This document shows, in pieces, positions 40,201 through 49,080 of a stretch of DNA of 64,000 nucleotides (within the stretch, counting starts at the first letter, position 1; every line of letters begins with the position of its first letter). The DNA is from Leptasterias polaris (lineage: Eukaryota > Echinodermata > Asteroidea > Forcipulatida > Asteriidae), in the NCBI GenBank assembly GCA_037783415.1, contig JAZGTN010000026.1, forward strand, positions 3,617,001 to 3,681,000, in the 5' to 3' direction. The notes below the pieces were generated by a model, which made no database searches, was not told the DNA's origin, and saw nothing but the letters and a program-made list of their open reading frames with translations. Made by a program: the position numbers and the translations under genes.

Positions 40201-41310
40201 TTTCAGTAGAAAAACTGTCATCAAAAATACTTGGAAAATGAGCGCATCACAGAACTGAATTTGAACTTTGAGCCCCTCTTTTATCACAACCTCTTTTATC
40301 TTGATGAAAGTTCACAGGTTGGTTTTGCAGTATGTCTGAACATGTTAGTGTTTGGTTACCATTGAGGTGAAGTCAGGAGGTAGCAAAAGACACTAACGAG
40401 CTAGGGTTTTATTACATTTATAAGGGAAGAACTACCTAGGCTTTTTGCAAACGTTGACTATGGCTCCTTCTGGCTCTGGCTGTGGCTCTGGACTCCATTT
40501 GATGTTGAAGCACCCACTGCTCCATAATGACAGAGCCCAGGCTGGAGCCCAAGCCTATGTTTGGAATTGGACCCATGACTACTGCTAAAGGCATAACTCC
40601 AGAAAACATGTCATTGATTGTTGCTCTTTGTCTCACAGGTCGGCACAGAATATGATCTCAAGGAGAGAGTGCTGCGAAACTTTGCTCATATCATGGGTCC
40701 TACTGATTCCCCTGTAGTCTTCCTGAAATGGAAGCCTGGTGAGCAGGTACTGGTCACCATCTCATGGATTGATCCGACTAATCACGTCGCTGCATCATTT
40801 GATACCACCGTAGATCATGACAAGGAGGAGACCCACCACAGCCCCCCGTTTAAGAAACCCCTCCGCCCAGGAAAATGGTCCATCAAGTTGTTGTATCAGT
40901 GGATGGTAGTTGCTGAAATAGAGTTTATTATTGTCCCACTTGCTTTTAATAGTGGTAAGGCTATTCTCCTTGCTGATGCAGTCAGACTCAACACTGGCGT
41001 ACCGAATAATAAATACGTTGATAAGGACTTCTCTAGCATGAAATCGCTCTTCCAGTTAACTGACTCAGCCCCTCTGATTGAGGAGGCAGATAAAAAGGCT
41101 CATCTTCTTGGAGCGGGCCTTCATGAATGGGTGGATGAGGTAGTAGGACAACACTGGACTGTTCTTGGATTCTGTGTTGCGCCAGTGAATGCTACCAAAC
41201 AAGCAGACTGTAAACAGTTCAAAGCTTGCTATAGTCAGTCATGGAGTACGATGTCACCCGATCCCAAAGCAGATTTAAAGTTTATTAAATCGGACGGTAG
41301 GATTAGGTGA
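19238..41310 (+). CDS. XYLT: Peptide O-xylosyltransferase (XYLT1/2 family), 5'-partial, 7 exons
   Basis: Family role: transfers xylose from UDP-xylose to serine of proteoglycan core proteins, the first step of heparan/chondroitin sulfate assembly, as a Golgi type II membrane enzyme. Exons seen: 19238-19440, 23705-23785, 32008-32224, 35265-35441, 39244-39480, 39722-39940, 40639-41310. All have AG/GT borders and matching phases, giving 601 residues plus TGA. Recognisable family segments in order are [85 protein letters not shown] (second exon group), FARKFE, then the C-terminal domain ending [18 protein letters not shown]. The GT14-like catalytic core and the XYLT C-terminal domain are both represented. 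Missing are the cytoplasmic tail, TM anchor, stem and the catalytic exon with the HGRA motif; I saw no such exon on + in 1-19237, so that intron may exceed 19 kb. XYLT1 versus XYLT2 cannot be assigned, since invertebrates often have one gene. Confidence 0.95.
20339..20690. mobile_element. hAT-type MITE with perfect 8-bp target duplication
   Basis: TIRs of 29 bp beginning CATAGAAATAGAACCCGGAG at 20339 and ending in the complement at 20690 differ at one position. They are flanked by GTTGCTCC at 20331-20338 and 20691-20698, a perfect 8-bp direct repeat as produced by hAT transposases. The interior repeats TTTTGCCATACA/TTTTGTCATACA three times and has no ORF with a transposase look. It lies in the XYLT intron after the 19238-19440 exon. 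Confidence 0.88.
20998..21430 (-). mobile_element. Non-LTR 3' fragment, minus strand, with TTTA tail
   Basis: A TTTA/TTTAT repeat at 20998-21030 is the tail read on minus. Upstream on minus, one frame ends [20 protein letters not shown] then LRSF-stop near 21191. Further up, [20 protein letters not shown] and SFRRKFN are readable with frame changes. These look like ORF2-type protein remnants, but the clade was not identified. Confidence 0.5.
21463..21810 (-). mobile_element. tRNA-derived SINE, minus strand
   Basis: On + the order is reversed: ACAACATTATCCCTGTTCAT, CTCCCTGGGGAGCATACGAC, then AAGAGAAGCAATTAATGTTA, TGTCATTACGGGGAATCGAA (complement of the B box) and GGCACGCTGC. The same layout occurs at 48800-49080. 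Confidence 0.7.
21841..22949. mobile_element. 1.1-kb TA-flanked DNA element with CCGTAATCTT termini
   Basis: The left end is CCGTAATCTTCGGAATATAA and the right end (complement) is CCGTAATCTTTGGACTATAG. The termini match at 22 of 25 positions, both followed by GCCGC, and both are flanked by TA (21839-21840, 22950-22951) as in Tc1/mariner/pogo-class insertions. The left end holds a 16-bp minisatellite of the terminal motif (21926-22002). A 19-base segment AAAACAAGATTTATGCGTC recurs as a direct repeat near both ends (about 21898 and 22838). A 113-codon minus-strand frame (22539-22198) has no recognised domain. It is probably non-autonomous. Confidence 0.75.
21926..22002 (+). repeat. 16-bp minisatellite GTATAAGCCGCCTGGC
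   Basis: About five head-to-tail units, nearly identical, ending in GTATAAGCCGCAGTGG. The unit is a copy of the element's own subterminal motif (TATAAGCCGCC), so it arose by local amplification within the DNA element. Confidence 0.9.
23305..23662 (+). mobile_element. tRNA-derived SINE in XYLT intron
   Basis: Matches the 5718-6066 copy over the head (GACTCAAGTTCTATTAA), CATCAGGGTGTGGGTCC (degraded B box), TCTTCACCCAGGAGTAAATG and GGCTGTATACTCCCC, ending in an ATTATTATTA tail. It ends about 40 bases before the XYLT exon at 23705, close to its polypyrimidine tract. Confidence 0.8.
23786..25237. other. XYLT intron, no feature recognised
   Basis: GC-richer between 24200 and 24560, with overlapping frames on both strands (for example [14 protein letters not shown] on +), but no family, splice or repeat support. 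The rest is AT-rich. Confidence 0.4.
25238..25880 (+). mobile_element. tRNA-derived SINE split by a DNA element
   Basis: The left part GGCGAGTGGTATAGCGCACC then AGACTCAAGTTCTA (A-box region) is separated from the right part CAGCGTGTGGGTTCGAGTCC (B box) and ATGACA by about 360 bp of the GGGCCC-ended element. The intact relative at 26884 shows these parts should be adjacent. Confidence 0.65.
25287..25647. mobile_element. GGGCCC-ended element inserted in a SINE
   Basis: The left CGCCCAATTTCAGGCTGCTT pairs with the right AAGCAGCTCTATGAAATAGG then GCCCC. The same terminal motif appears at about 13890-13915, 32660-32690, 37948-38195 and 38640-38745, marking a high-copy TIR family. Flanking sequences on the two sides join into one SINE head (see next entry). 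Confidence 0.65.
26884..27306 (+). mobile_element. tRNA(Leu/Ser)-like SINE, best-preserved copy
   Basis: The head GTCGTGGCCGAGCGGATAAG (A box) and GGGTTCGAGTCCCAGTCATG (B box) is very tRNA-like. The body has ATTGCTGTGTCC, GTTGTGTAATGCACGC and AAGAACCCAGTGCACTTAAC, and the tail is ATT repeats. The family is shared with copies at 37365 and 41803. Confidence 0.85.
27610..28130 (+). repeat. Three diverged units of about 170 bp
   Basis: ATGCACACTTTGGTT begins units at about 27617, 27783 and 27945, each continuing with GTGTTTGGGAG-type sequence, CTGCAGTGAATAAAC and a T-rich end. The unit has no recognised identity. Confidence 0.8.
28532..29129. mobile_element. 598-bp TIR element with CACTAGGTGGC termini
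   Basis: The left end CACTAGGTGGCTGCAGACTT and right end (complement) CACTAGGTGGCAGCAGACTT match at 19 of 20 bases. No clear target duplication was seen, so the superfamily is open; the CACTA start alone is not enough. There is no transposase ORF. It lies in the XYLT intron between 23785 and 32008. Confidence 0.65.
29655..29905 (+). repeat. About 28-bp minisatellite (CAAGTCCTCAGTGTTGAGTC)
   Basis: Eight to nine diverged units built on CAAGTCCTCAGTGTTGAGTC plus TGAGTC. It lies in the XYLT intron before 32008. Confidence 0.9.
29906..32007. other. XYLT intron, mostly unrecognised
   Basis: Between 31150 and 31430 the motif ATTGGGATA / GTTGGGATA / TTTGGGATA recurs four times at 50-130 bp spacing with TATAC nearby, a weak dispersed repeat. 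A SINE-body fragment is at 30590-30680. Confidence 0.45.
32885..33215. mobile_element. Fold-back element, copy without insertion
   Basis: The left TTTGAATAATGTCTGTTACA and right TCATTGTACCAGACATTCTA are imperfect inverted arms. The same internal GCTTTTGCATAG motif as in the 41671-42205 copy is present. It lies in the XYLT intron after 32224. Confidence 0.6.
33594..34533. mobile_element. PIF/Harbinger-like 940-bp element in XYLT intron
   Basis: TIRs start GGCCTAAAAAAAAA and continue, after an A-run length difference, with TTATGTTGGCGTAAC on both ends, then GACCGACC-type sequence. TAA flanks both ends (33591-33593, 34534-34536), matching the 3-bp TWA duplication of PIF/Harbinger elements. No transposase ORF is evident. 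The interior is CpG-richer than its surroundings, so it may be comparatively young. Confidence 0.7.
35470..35595 (+). mobile_element. tRNA-like SINE head
   Basis: GGTTGGCTCGGTGGTTTCTT as A-box region and ACCCAGTTCAAGTCCCAACT as B-box region, 60 bp apart. It starts only about 30 bp after the XYLT donor at 35441. The body is unlike the other SINEs here, so the family is uncertain. Confidence 0.45.
36096..36860. mobile_element. piggyBac-type element, internally deleted, in XYLT intron
   Basis: The ends are CCCTTTCAATACC on the left and its exact complement GGTATTGAAAGGG on the right, each flanked by TTAA (36092-36095 and 36861-36864), the diagnostic piggyBac target duplication. Just inside the left end the 16-mer GTCGAGTTTACTCGAC occurs twice (36112-36127, 36157-36172), each a near-palindrome with 7-bp arms, candidate transposase-binding sites. 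The 765-bp length is far short of an autonomous piggyBac element (about 2-2.5 kb). It contains the acidic ORF listed separately. It lies in the intron between XYLT exons at 35441 and 39244. Confidence 0.88.
36385..36681 (+). CDS. Transposase N-terminus-like acidic ORF inside the piggyBac element
   Basis: The ORF starts at ATG within CATCATGGCT; the open frame extends further 5' but without the family look. The protein (about 98 residues) is [20 protein letters not shown] then a Ser/Asp/Glu-rich stretch ([17 protein letters not shown]), a Tyr/Asp segment, [11 protein letters not shown] and a Gly/Pro/Arg-rich tail ([17 protein letters not shown]). Piggybac-derived transposases commonly begin with such a disordered acidic region before the DDD catalytic core, which is absent here. 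I infer that this is the surviving first part of the transposase gene. Expression is unproven. Confidence 0.55.
   Translation: MAVRDLEVLVEIFVVSDSELDSEISEEEPSEDSDETRDVSSPGTFNYDNYPDDIPVAGPSTAPVQCRGLGRGPGGPRPIRADRGDKGHKDNVYKFDII
37365..37750 (+). mobile_element. tRNA-derived SINE
   Basis: CTCATGTCCGAGCATTCAAG head, GTGTGGGTTAGAGTCC degraded B box, CTGTGTGTTGCCTGAAGCAC and AAGAACCCAGTACATTTATT body, ending in ACTTATTATTT. Same family as 26884-27306. Confidence 0.75.
37948..38195. mobile_element. GGGCCC-ended TIR element
   Basis: It starts GGGCCCAATTTCATTGATCA and ends ATGTAATTAGGCCC. The interior has several AAGCGCAGAATT / AAGCGCGGAATT motifs on both strands. No ORF of note and no clear target duplication. 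Confidence 0.55.
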
Positions 41311-41462
41311 AAAAGGCAACAGAGGAATGAACCATTATTGTTGTCGCCAAACATTTAAGACAAGTACCCTTTGTGATTTGCTTAAGAAGACAATGCTTGC
41401 CAAAAAAACACCAGCCTAATTTGCCATGCTTTTACAAGTTTATCTTGATGATGCTTTATGAA

Positions 41463-41468
41463 AATAAA
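41463..41468 (+). terminator. Poly(A) signal of XYLT
   Basis: AATAAA lies about 150 bases after the XYLT stop codon, in AT-rich sequence without another gene. It is the first canonical signal downstream. The cleavage site itself is not determined. Confidence 0.6.
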
Positions 41469-41670
41469 GATCACTTTTAAACAAAAATGGTTCATTCCTT
41501 TTGAGTTTGGAGACAAGATTAATTCAAATTTTACAGAAATGTATTAATAGACTTTATTCACAGTTCAAAGTATTTATTTTTGTACAATATAATTTTATCC
41601 CCAGTGTTTGACTGGTGCTGTTGATACTGCTAGTAATTATTACTTAGGGTTAGTAAGCCATTTAGAGTTC

Positions 41671-42205
41671 AGATTTGAATAATGTCTGGTACAATGACTT
41701 GATTGATCACAAGTGAACACTCAAATTAGATTCCCCAGACTAAAGACAGAGAAGCTACATCACATGGATCGGGGAAAGCTTTTGCATAGCAACCTTTTTA
41801 TGTCGAGGCCGAGCAGATAAAAATTAACTGGATAAAGCTCTGGTGTTTCTGATCAGCAGAGTGTGGGTTCGAGTCCCGGTTGCTGCGTCCTTTGGATGGG
41901 ACGTAAAGCCGCAGGTCCTGTGTGTTGTGTAATGCACGTAAATGAACTCAGTGCACTAATATCGTGAAGAGAAAGGGTTCACAGGTCAAAGTCAAGATCA
42001 AAGTCTATTAAGTAGAACCCACTGCGTTCATTTAAGGCCAATCTGCCAAAGATATTCATTTAGAACTATGTAAGGGGGTTCATTGTCTCTTATGTAACTA
42101 TGCAAAAGCTTGCCCTGAAAACCGTGTGACAAAGCAACTGTATGTATTCTGTTTAAACTGTTGCTTGTGACTAAGCAAGTCATTGTACCAGACATTATTC
42201 AAATA
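41671..42205. mobile_element. Fold-back element, copy with a SINE inserted
   Basis: The left arm ATTTGAATAATGTCTGGTAC then AATGACTTG pairs with the right arm CAAGTCATTGTACCAGACAT then TATTCAAAT. The arms continue inward to CTTTTGCATAG on both sides. A tRNA-derived SINE (about 41803-42000) sits between the arms. A shorter relative occurs at 32885-33215. Confidence 0.7.
41803..42000 (+). mobile_element. Truncated tRNA-derived SINE inside a fold-back element
   Basis: ATGTCGAGGCCGAGCAGATA head and GGGTTCGAGTCCCGGTTGCT with a small deletion of the ATGACAC segment, then GGTCCTGTGTGTTGTGTAAT. It lies between the arms of the element at 41671-42205. Confidence 0.7.
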
Positions 42206-44659
42206 TAATTCACAAAAGACTTATTGTTTAGGTTTGGGGACAAGTTAACTCCAGACAGAGTATAAAATATTTCAAATGGTGACCACAGAATAGTGGCCTG
42301 GGTTAAATTACTTTGGGAAAGGGGAAAGTCATGAGGGGGTGGGGGTTTTTAGTAACAAGGGTTAGGCCTCGGTTGAGAATGGTTTTGGATTAAGGATTAA
42401 TTAGTTTTTATAGAAGAGGATTATCATTATGGGAATTGAAGTTGAAATGAAGAATGGTGTTTCAGATGAATTGTACAGATAGTTTTACTGATTGTATTTT
42501 GTACTTTTTTATGTAACTTTATTGCCTCAAGCAACATGAGCTCTCTTTGTATCACCTGTTTTTGTAAAGTCCCTGTTAGCTCTTTAAACTCAAGAAGGCT
42601 GATAGTTTGGAGAAAACACCAAGAAAAGTTAAAAGGATATTTTTGGAAATGTGAATTTTGATTGAGATGTAAAAATAAGCTTATCCTATGTCCAAAAGAA
42701 TAAGCATCACCAAAGGCTGCATCCGATTCAATGGCAGTTGGCTGCAAGACAGCGTTGAAGAATAGAACTTTTCGGTGTTCCAGCCACAGCTGCTGCCGAA
42801 GCCGTTAACTGTTAACTCAGACATGGCCTAACTTAGCTTTTCATTTCATTTCATAATAGTTTATTGAAACAACATGAATTTCAGCTAAATGTTGAATTGC
42901 TCATGAGTTACAACTCATTTTGAAACCTTCCTGTTGGTTGGAATGAATACTTACCAACTTTAGTCCAGTTAACTTTTGAACATCATTTGCTCAAATGTTT
43001 GTATTTTTGTTTAATATTTGCAGGAAATATACTTTTCCTGATCAATTTATGCAAATGGGTGGCCAATTTGACTTTCATGCATTCGTATTTAAGCGCTTTT
43101 TTCCTTTCCAATTGAAACCGTTATTCAATTTCATTTTGACGCACGCAAATTTATATATCATTCTATTCAATTTATAAGTCAGACATTTTGTAGCCACGTG
43201 AAATAGGCAATAAGCAACAAAAGATTTCTACCAGTTTGTTACTTTCGTTTTCAATTTCCGACAAGCGATTTTGCTTTATTTCTTTGTTTTTTATTTATTT
43301 ATTAATTTATTTTTGTTTTTTTATTTCTTCATTTTTGTGTTTTTTTCTTTATTTCTTTATTTTGTTTTGTTTCTGCATTTCCTAATTTCTTCATTTTTTT
43401 CTTTCTTTTCATGTCTTAGTTTTTTATGTATTTGTTCTTTATTTCTTGATTGTTTCTTTGTTTCTTTCTTAAGTGGCTTAACTTAGGGTCAACAAAAAAT
43501 ATTGGACAGTTTCAAGAACCAAGGTGTCATTGTTTTTTGTACGGTTTTATTGTTGAATAACATTGGGAAGTGGTTCTCATACAACAAGTAAATCATTTTT
43601 ATACCTTTTAAAATGTAAAGGAGAGGCCACATTCATAGATTAGCAAAGCGTCAATGTAGTGGCATAATTCCCACAAATGACTGCTTGAAAATGAATTGGA
43701 ATGACCAAATACATGCTGCAAAAAGCTGCCATGAATGTAGATGCTGTTCAAGTGCATTGTTAAATTCAATGGTTATCTTTTTTAATCTCCTGACGCAAAA
43801 GAACATTTGCTTGCACACTAAGTGAAATTAAATGACTGTTTTGAGTAGCTTTCAATTTTTCTCAAAATAGAATGATGCAACGTTTAAATTGGCCGCTTAT
43901 TTCCCCCAAATGACCGGGAGAACCAGTAGTAATTGTGTCAAATAATGGATTGTGTGAGAAATATGGATTAATGTGATATTTCATAACAGGGTTAGCTATC
44001 ACAATACCACTGTGTAAATTTTCTTAATGACTTTAGAAGAATGTTACTCTATTGAATAGCTTCCCTCAGTGATGCATGCACTGTTCAGCTGATCGCCTTG
44101 TTTTTCATCTCTCAGCTGAGCCATTGAAACTTAAGTCTGGCTCTGCCCTGTATTTTCCTCGTTTGTCTCTTTGACAAACTGCAGTTGCATGCCTGCTCAA
44201 TAAATCAGTGCGTTGCAATACTACCTTTGGATAACCTGTTGATGCAAACTTTTGAAAAGGGTCAATAAGCCATTCATTTGATTGTCCGGAACACAGATTT
44301 GTTTTGTCTTAAATCTGAAATCCTTCAGGAGGAAGACAGATGATTTTGGGAAGCTTCATTGTTGTTTCAGTGGATGTTTATGGCATAAGGTTACCAGGGT
44401 TATAGTGAAAAAAAAGATTCTGGTGTGCATCCATATAGCTCTGCTATGTAATGGCAGTTCTTTATGTGGCACCTATATTTGGGGATGGGGTCTCAAAGGG
44501 AGGGGGTCTATGTCAAGGGGGGTGGGGTGTTCTGCTATTGGAATTGGTTTTAAGTTTATTTTTAAAAAGCTTAGAGATTAAAATCGTTCAAAGCTTTATT
44601 TTGATAACTACCAATCAAGGATAATTATCTTTCAAATACTAATGGTCTTAGGTTCTGAT
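42206..44659. other. Intergenic between XYLT and the SLCO pseudogene
   Basis: No gene seen. It holds the T-rich tract at 43262 and, at 44478-44535, a G-rich stretch with several GGGG runs. Confidence 0.5.
43262..43470 (+). repeat. T-rich low-complexity tract
   Basis: TTTCTT / TTTATT-rich DNA over about 200 bp. The open frame across it (mostly Phe/Leu/Ser) is compositional. No gene is supported. Confidence 0.85.
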
Positions 44660-44985
44660 CCCGCTTGTGGCTTGAGTGTGTCATAATAGGCATTTATTAG
44701 GCACTTGTATCAAAGTGCTTTACACCCTTTGTCCCTCTGTTTATTTGCCCTAAGCATTCCTAAAACCATCTCAACTCCTTAGGAGTATGCAGCACCGGCA
44801 AATTGGCACACATGTTACTAATCATTGACACCAACAATTTCTACCATCACAGGTATCCTTTACTCCTGGGTGATTAGAAGCAATTATGGTTAAGTGCCTG
44901 GCCAAAGAACATAAATGCCACAACCAGGATTTGAAGCAACACTCGTTGGGTTCGATGCTCTAGACCACTATGACGCGCTAATTTT
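44660..44985 (-). mobile_element. tRNA-derived SINE, minus strand
   Basis: On +: CTTTACTCCTGGGTGATTAG, AGCAATTATGGTTAAGTGCC, CACAACCAGGATTTGAAGCA and CTATGACGCGCTAAT, the reverse order of a tRNA-headed SINE. A body fragment of the same kind (ACCATCTTAACTCCTTTGGA) is at about 30590-30680. Confidence 0.65.
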
Positions 44986-45360
44986 AAAAATTACATTTAC
45001 ATTAAGTAATTTGTTAAAATTAATTTATGGAAATGAAACCTAATTTTATAACGTTGTGGTGTACGGAAAGATTTTGCGTCTTAAATAAGTTAATTCTGGT
45101 TTTATTTGTACAAATGAAATAGTGGCAGTACTGTATAATTAATGTACACAAATCTATTTTAGTTTACTGTTGTATTAGTAACACTGGAAGGGAGAGTAGT
45201 GTTAAGCACAATTTATTCAATTAAAATGAGTAAGAAACCTTACATTAATGATGAAGATAAACATTCCTCTAGTGTCTTGTCTTAGGCTGGATCATTGTAT
45301 GACAATTGTTGATAGTGTAAAGCAAAGTGTTTGCTGTTGTCTGAAACTTTTGTATGCATG

Positions 45361-45519
45361 TATAGATCCCTTGCATAACGCGGAACGCACCTCTGCACAT
45401 GATGCATGCCCTTCCATTTTGGGAGTCAACTCTATGAATCTTGTGTACAGTTTGACTCCCAAAATGGCAAACAGGACAGGTGCGTATACGTGCGCTGCGC
45501 GTTGTGCAAGGGGTCTATA
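45361..45519. mobile_element. MITE family C with a second internal hairpin
   Basis: The left TATAGATCCCTTGCATAACG pairs with the right-end complement TATAGACCCCTTGCACAACG (three mismatches in about 20). Inside is a perfect 16-bp inverted repeat, CCATTTTGGGAGTCAA against TTGACTCCCAAAATGG, around a short loop. A faint relative with TTTGACTCCCAAATTGGGAG occurs near 38310-38335. Confidence 0.7.
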
Positions 45520-45852
45520 GACATGTTACCTTTGTTTACAGAGAGTAGTGACCTTGTACAATCTAATGCAATTCCTGACGGGCAAGATACTACACGGGCT
45601 ATATGGGAAAATTTACATTTTGTGTCATAATTTCACATAAATTCAAACTTTACAAAAGCAACAGCTGTACAGCTTTTGCGATGTCCCCCCTTTCTTCATA
45701 TCAAAAGTTGAGAAACATCAGACAGTGCAATCTCCATAAAACATAAGATTTGTTGTATTCTTCCATTGAGCTGTGTACAAACGTGCCTCCAGGAAGTCCA
45801 GGCTCTGTGGCTGTTTTGTAAACATGTGATGTCACAGGTCACATGGTCTATA
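45516..45852. mobile_element. MITE family B, copy 2
   Basis: Near full-length homologue of 12736-13068 in the same orientation. It starts TATAGACATGTTACC (one base lost from the TIR) and ends GGTCACATGGTCTATA. It shares its first TATA with the MITE that ends at 45519. Confidence 0.8.
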
Positions 45853-47371
45853 GGAAATGTCGTTTCAAAAAATCTTTGCATGAGAAGAACTCCATACAAA
45901 ACATGCATGCAACTTTTGAGCTGATTTCCTTGTTTTTGGTTTCTCAGCTGTGCCACTGTTGATTTTGGTTTCTCAGCTGTGCCACTGGAAATTTAAAAAT
46001 ACAGTACAAAAGCTTTTGTCTGGCAATTTGCTCTTTTACTTTGACAAATTGGAGTTGCATGCTGGACAAAACTATGTTGATTTTTGGTTTTGGTTTGTTT
46101 GTTGTTTTAACGCGTACGTCACCAAGTGATATATATATTTTTTCTTCTTGAGTGTCTTGAAGTGAGTTGCGATTCCCCGCCAGAAAAGCCGATGGGGGCA
46201 TTTAGTGTTGCCTTGTCCTCCTTGGTGTGTCTGAGTGGGTAGGTATACACATTCAAACCGGGGCCCCATAACAAAAGGGCCCCCTGTTGGGTGAAGGTCC
46301 CTAGTTGGAAAGTATGTACAAAACAATGGGAGCTGTTGCCAGAAAGTTGTTGTGACAATAGGAGGTGCATATGCAATCATTATCCAAGCAATTACCCAAG
46401 AAGGACTTGATATATCAACTCCAACATAGTGTGTGGATTGGTCTTGGGATCCCTCAGAAGGCTATTGTTTTTAGTTCCCTAGGTCAAACGTCAAGGTCAT
46501 TATGGCTTTAAAAAGAAATTATGGTTGGCCGAGCTATACCTTGAGAATGACTTGGCATACCAACTTAAACATTAAGTTCATTGTCTGTATTTTGCTTGTG
46601 TGCAACAACTATCAAATAATGAGTTAAATCTCAGCAGGGCAATTTGTGTTTCCTTCTTTGTCTTTCCCCCCTTTATATAGGCTGTTGTTAAGCACTTGTT
46701 TTGCTTTAGAGCCCTACCCACTTTGTAAATCTTTCACCTATTTATTTACCTTGTGATGGTTGAACTATACACTACTCAAAGTGTTCTCAACAAGGTGTTG
46801 CAAGCACATTTGGTTCATTTCCTTCAGTCACATGGGTCCTGTTATATTCACAATGGACCTTTGGAATTATAGCACACAGTTGGTAGTGCAAACTGGCTGA
46901 ATTTTGTTTAGTTAATACTTTAACTTGTGGCTGATAATTTGCATCATTAGCTCTGGTGATGCCAATTATTCATTGGATTTTCCATAGAAACAATATTTAC
47001 TCAGAATTTGGTGACAAGATTTCTTGACAATTTCACATTCATTCAATCAAGGTTCAAGTTTTTGTGTGTAACTCTCATGGTTTTGAATCCGTAATGTGGG
47101 ACCAAACAGTGTTCCTATTGTGTTATTGTCTTTGAACCCATGTATGGATTTGAAAGATTGACAAGACTTGAAAAGTAGGATTTTAGCGTTTAAGTTAGCT
47201 CCATAATTAGTGCAAAATATTAATAGGCTTATAGGTTTGCATGGAACGAAGATGTGTTTGTTCAATCAAGGTCGCCCTTGAAATAAGTAGTTTTTGTCGC
47301 TGGTATTTATCTGTTTGTTATTTTCAGATTTGAAAACTTTCACTTCGTATTCTGCCTTCTTGATGTCTTAG
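45853..47371. other. Intergenic upstream of the SLCO pseudogene
   Basis: TGATTTTGGTTTCTCAGCTG is duplicated in tandem at about 45936-45985. Nothing else is recognised, and overlapping minus frames (46072-46380) lack domains. Confidence 0.4.
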
Positions 47372-48261
47372 GACCTTACATTGGAGCAACCTTCACCACA
47401 GGTTCCCATCTCATCACTTGAGCTTGACCAAGACGAATCTGCTGCAGCCAGTTCATCACATGGACATCATTCTGTCTCTCTATCCAGCTCACCAAACCCA
47501 GTGGTTAGTGGGGACGAGGATGGGTCCTATATGGTATTCTGTTTCTGGAGACCATGCTGGGCTCAATCCTTACTCTCTCCGGTAACTTTCCTTGTGGCCA
47601 TCTGCTTGGTGATGTTTGTGGATGCAGTTGCAGTCTGGCATCACCACATCCATTGAGATACGGTACCGTCACTTCGCTTCCAGCATCAGTATCCTTGTAA
47701 CAGCATAAAGCATTGGAACTGTGAGCGCTTTGCTAATTGTGTCATATTTTGCTGGGAAGCCTGGAGCAAGACAACCCGATTGATCAGTGCTGGGATTGTC
47801 ATATGGCTATTGGCACAATGCTATCTGTTCTTCCTCAATTTATTGTTGATAAATACAACATCCCTCTCACCAACGATGAGGTAAGATTTTGTTGTAATAA
47901 TTTGTGAAGTATAACAACTTTCAAGACAACAGTATATTTCTTTCATACACACTTTCTCAATTTGCATTTTTTCTTTGACAGTTCAAAAATACTTCATTGT
48001 TATGCAAGAAGTACCTACAAGCTGACCAATGCCATAACTCTGATGTCAGGGGTGCACAGAACACAGATGTCAGGGATGCACAGATGGCAGTCGGTTACTT
48101 TGTTTGGGGTGTGGGCTATGCATGGGTACCAGCACCAGCCGTCTGCAAGAATGAAACAACAACTTTATATACAGGTAATATTTATATACTACATTAACTA
48201 TCTTTCCCTTCCCCTGAGGCCTACCTCAAGCTCTTCATTTAAAGGACATCATTAAAATATG

Positions 48262-48479
48262 TATAGATAGTTCCCAATAGATGCCTTTTTTACTGGAAAA
48301 TTGTATTTTGGCTCGCATGCGCGTCAAGCGTTCAAATTGTATTGTTAATGCAGCTGCGTTGTTCACAATCGGGCAATGAGTTTTGTCAAAATGTGCGCGT
48401 GCTGCAAAAACGCATGACTGTGTGTTCCAAATTGCCAGCAAAGATGGCAGATTTACGCCACATTGCAACCTATCTATTG
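48262..48479. mobile_element. MITE family A, copy 2, beside the SLCO pseudo-exon 3
   Basis: It begins TATAGATAGTTCCC and ends CAACCTATCTATTG, the reverse orientation of the copy at 3283-3513. It sits about 15 bp before the sequence homologous to SLCO exon 3, exactly where the acceptor and polypyrimidine tract of that exon should be, so the insertion probably destroyed splicing of the duplicate or followed its decay. Confidence 0.7.
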
Positions 48480-48799
48480 TTTTTGGAAGAGTAAATTCAG
48501 ATCTTTGTTTGTATGGCATTGGAACTAAAGTTGGTTTCTTCATTAGTTCTTTCTCTCTCACACTATATGGCTGGATTTCTACCGTGTCAACACTGGCACA
48601 ACCCTACCGTCCCAAAAGCACCCTGCCTGGGTAGGAGCCTGGTGGCTAGGTCTGAGTTGCTGTGCTGTCTTCTTGTTGGTCTTTTCCTGAAAGTGAAAAT
48701 GGAATAGTAAGAGGAAATGAAAAAACAAGAGCGGTGAAAGTATCCTGAAGAAAGGTAAAGTTAAAGACTATGATTATAATTATTGATACCAGTCAACAT

Positions 48800-49080
48800 G
48801 AATCCATGAATAAGAAATCTTGACAACACTATCCCTACTCATCAGGCATACTTTAACCGTTCCTCAGATCATCTCAAACTTTCTCAAACTCCCTGGGGAG
48901 CATACAACCTAAAGCTGCTTACAATTATTAGTGCAAAGGATTTAATTCCAACATAGTACCGTCTCAGCCCTCACAGGTTCCCATTTATAAACCTGGGTTA
49001 AGAGAAGCAATTTATGGTTAAGTGTCATGACTGGGATTCAAACCAACACACATGAGTGCACTCTGATCAATAGGCAAGGA
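48800..49080 (-). mobile_element. tRNA-derived SINE, minus strand, inside the SLCO pseudogene
   Basis: GACAACACTATCCCTACTCA, CTCCCTGGGGAGCATACAAC, GTTAAGAGAAGCAATTTATG and TGACTGGGATTCAAACC match the 21463-21810 copy. It occupies the pseudo-intron between SLCO-like exons 3 and 4. Confidence 0.7.

Noticed and set aside
43271..43486. 71-codon Phe/Leu-rich frame
   Set aside because: Produced by a T-rich low-complexity tract, not a membrane protein.
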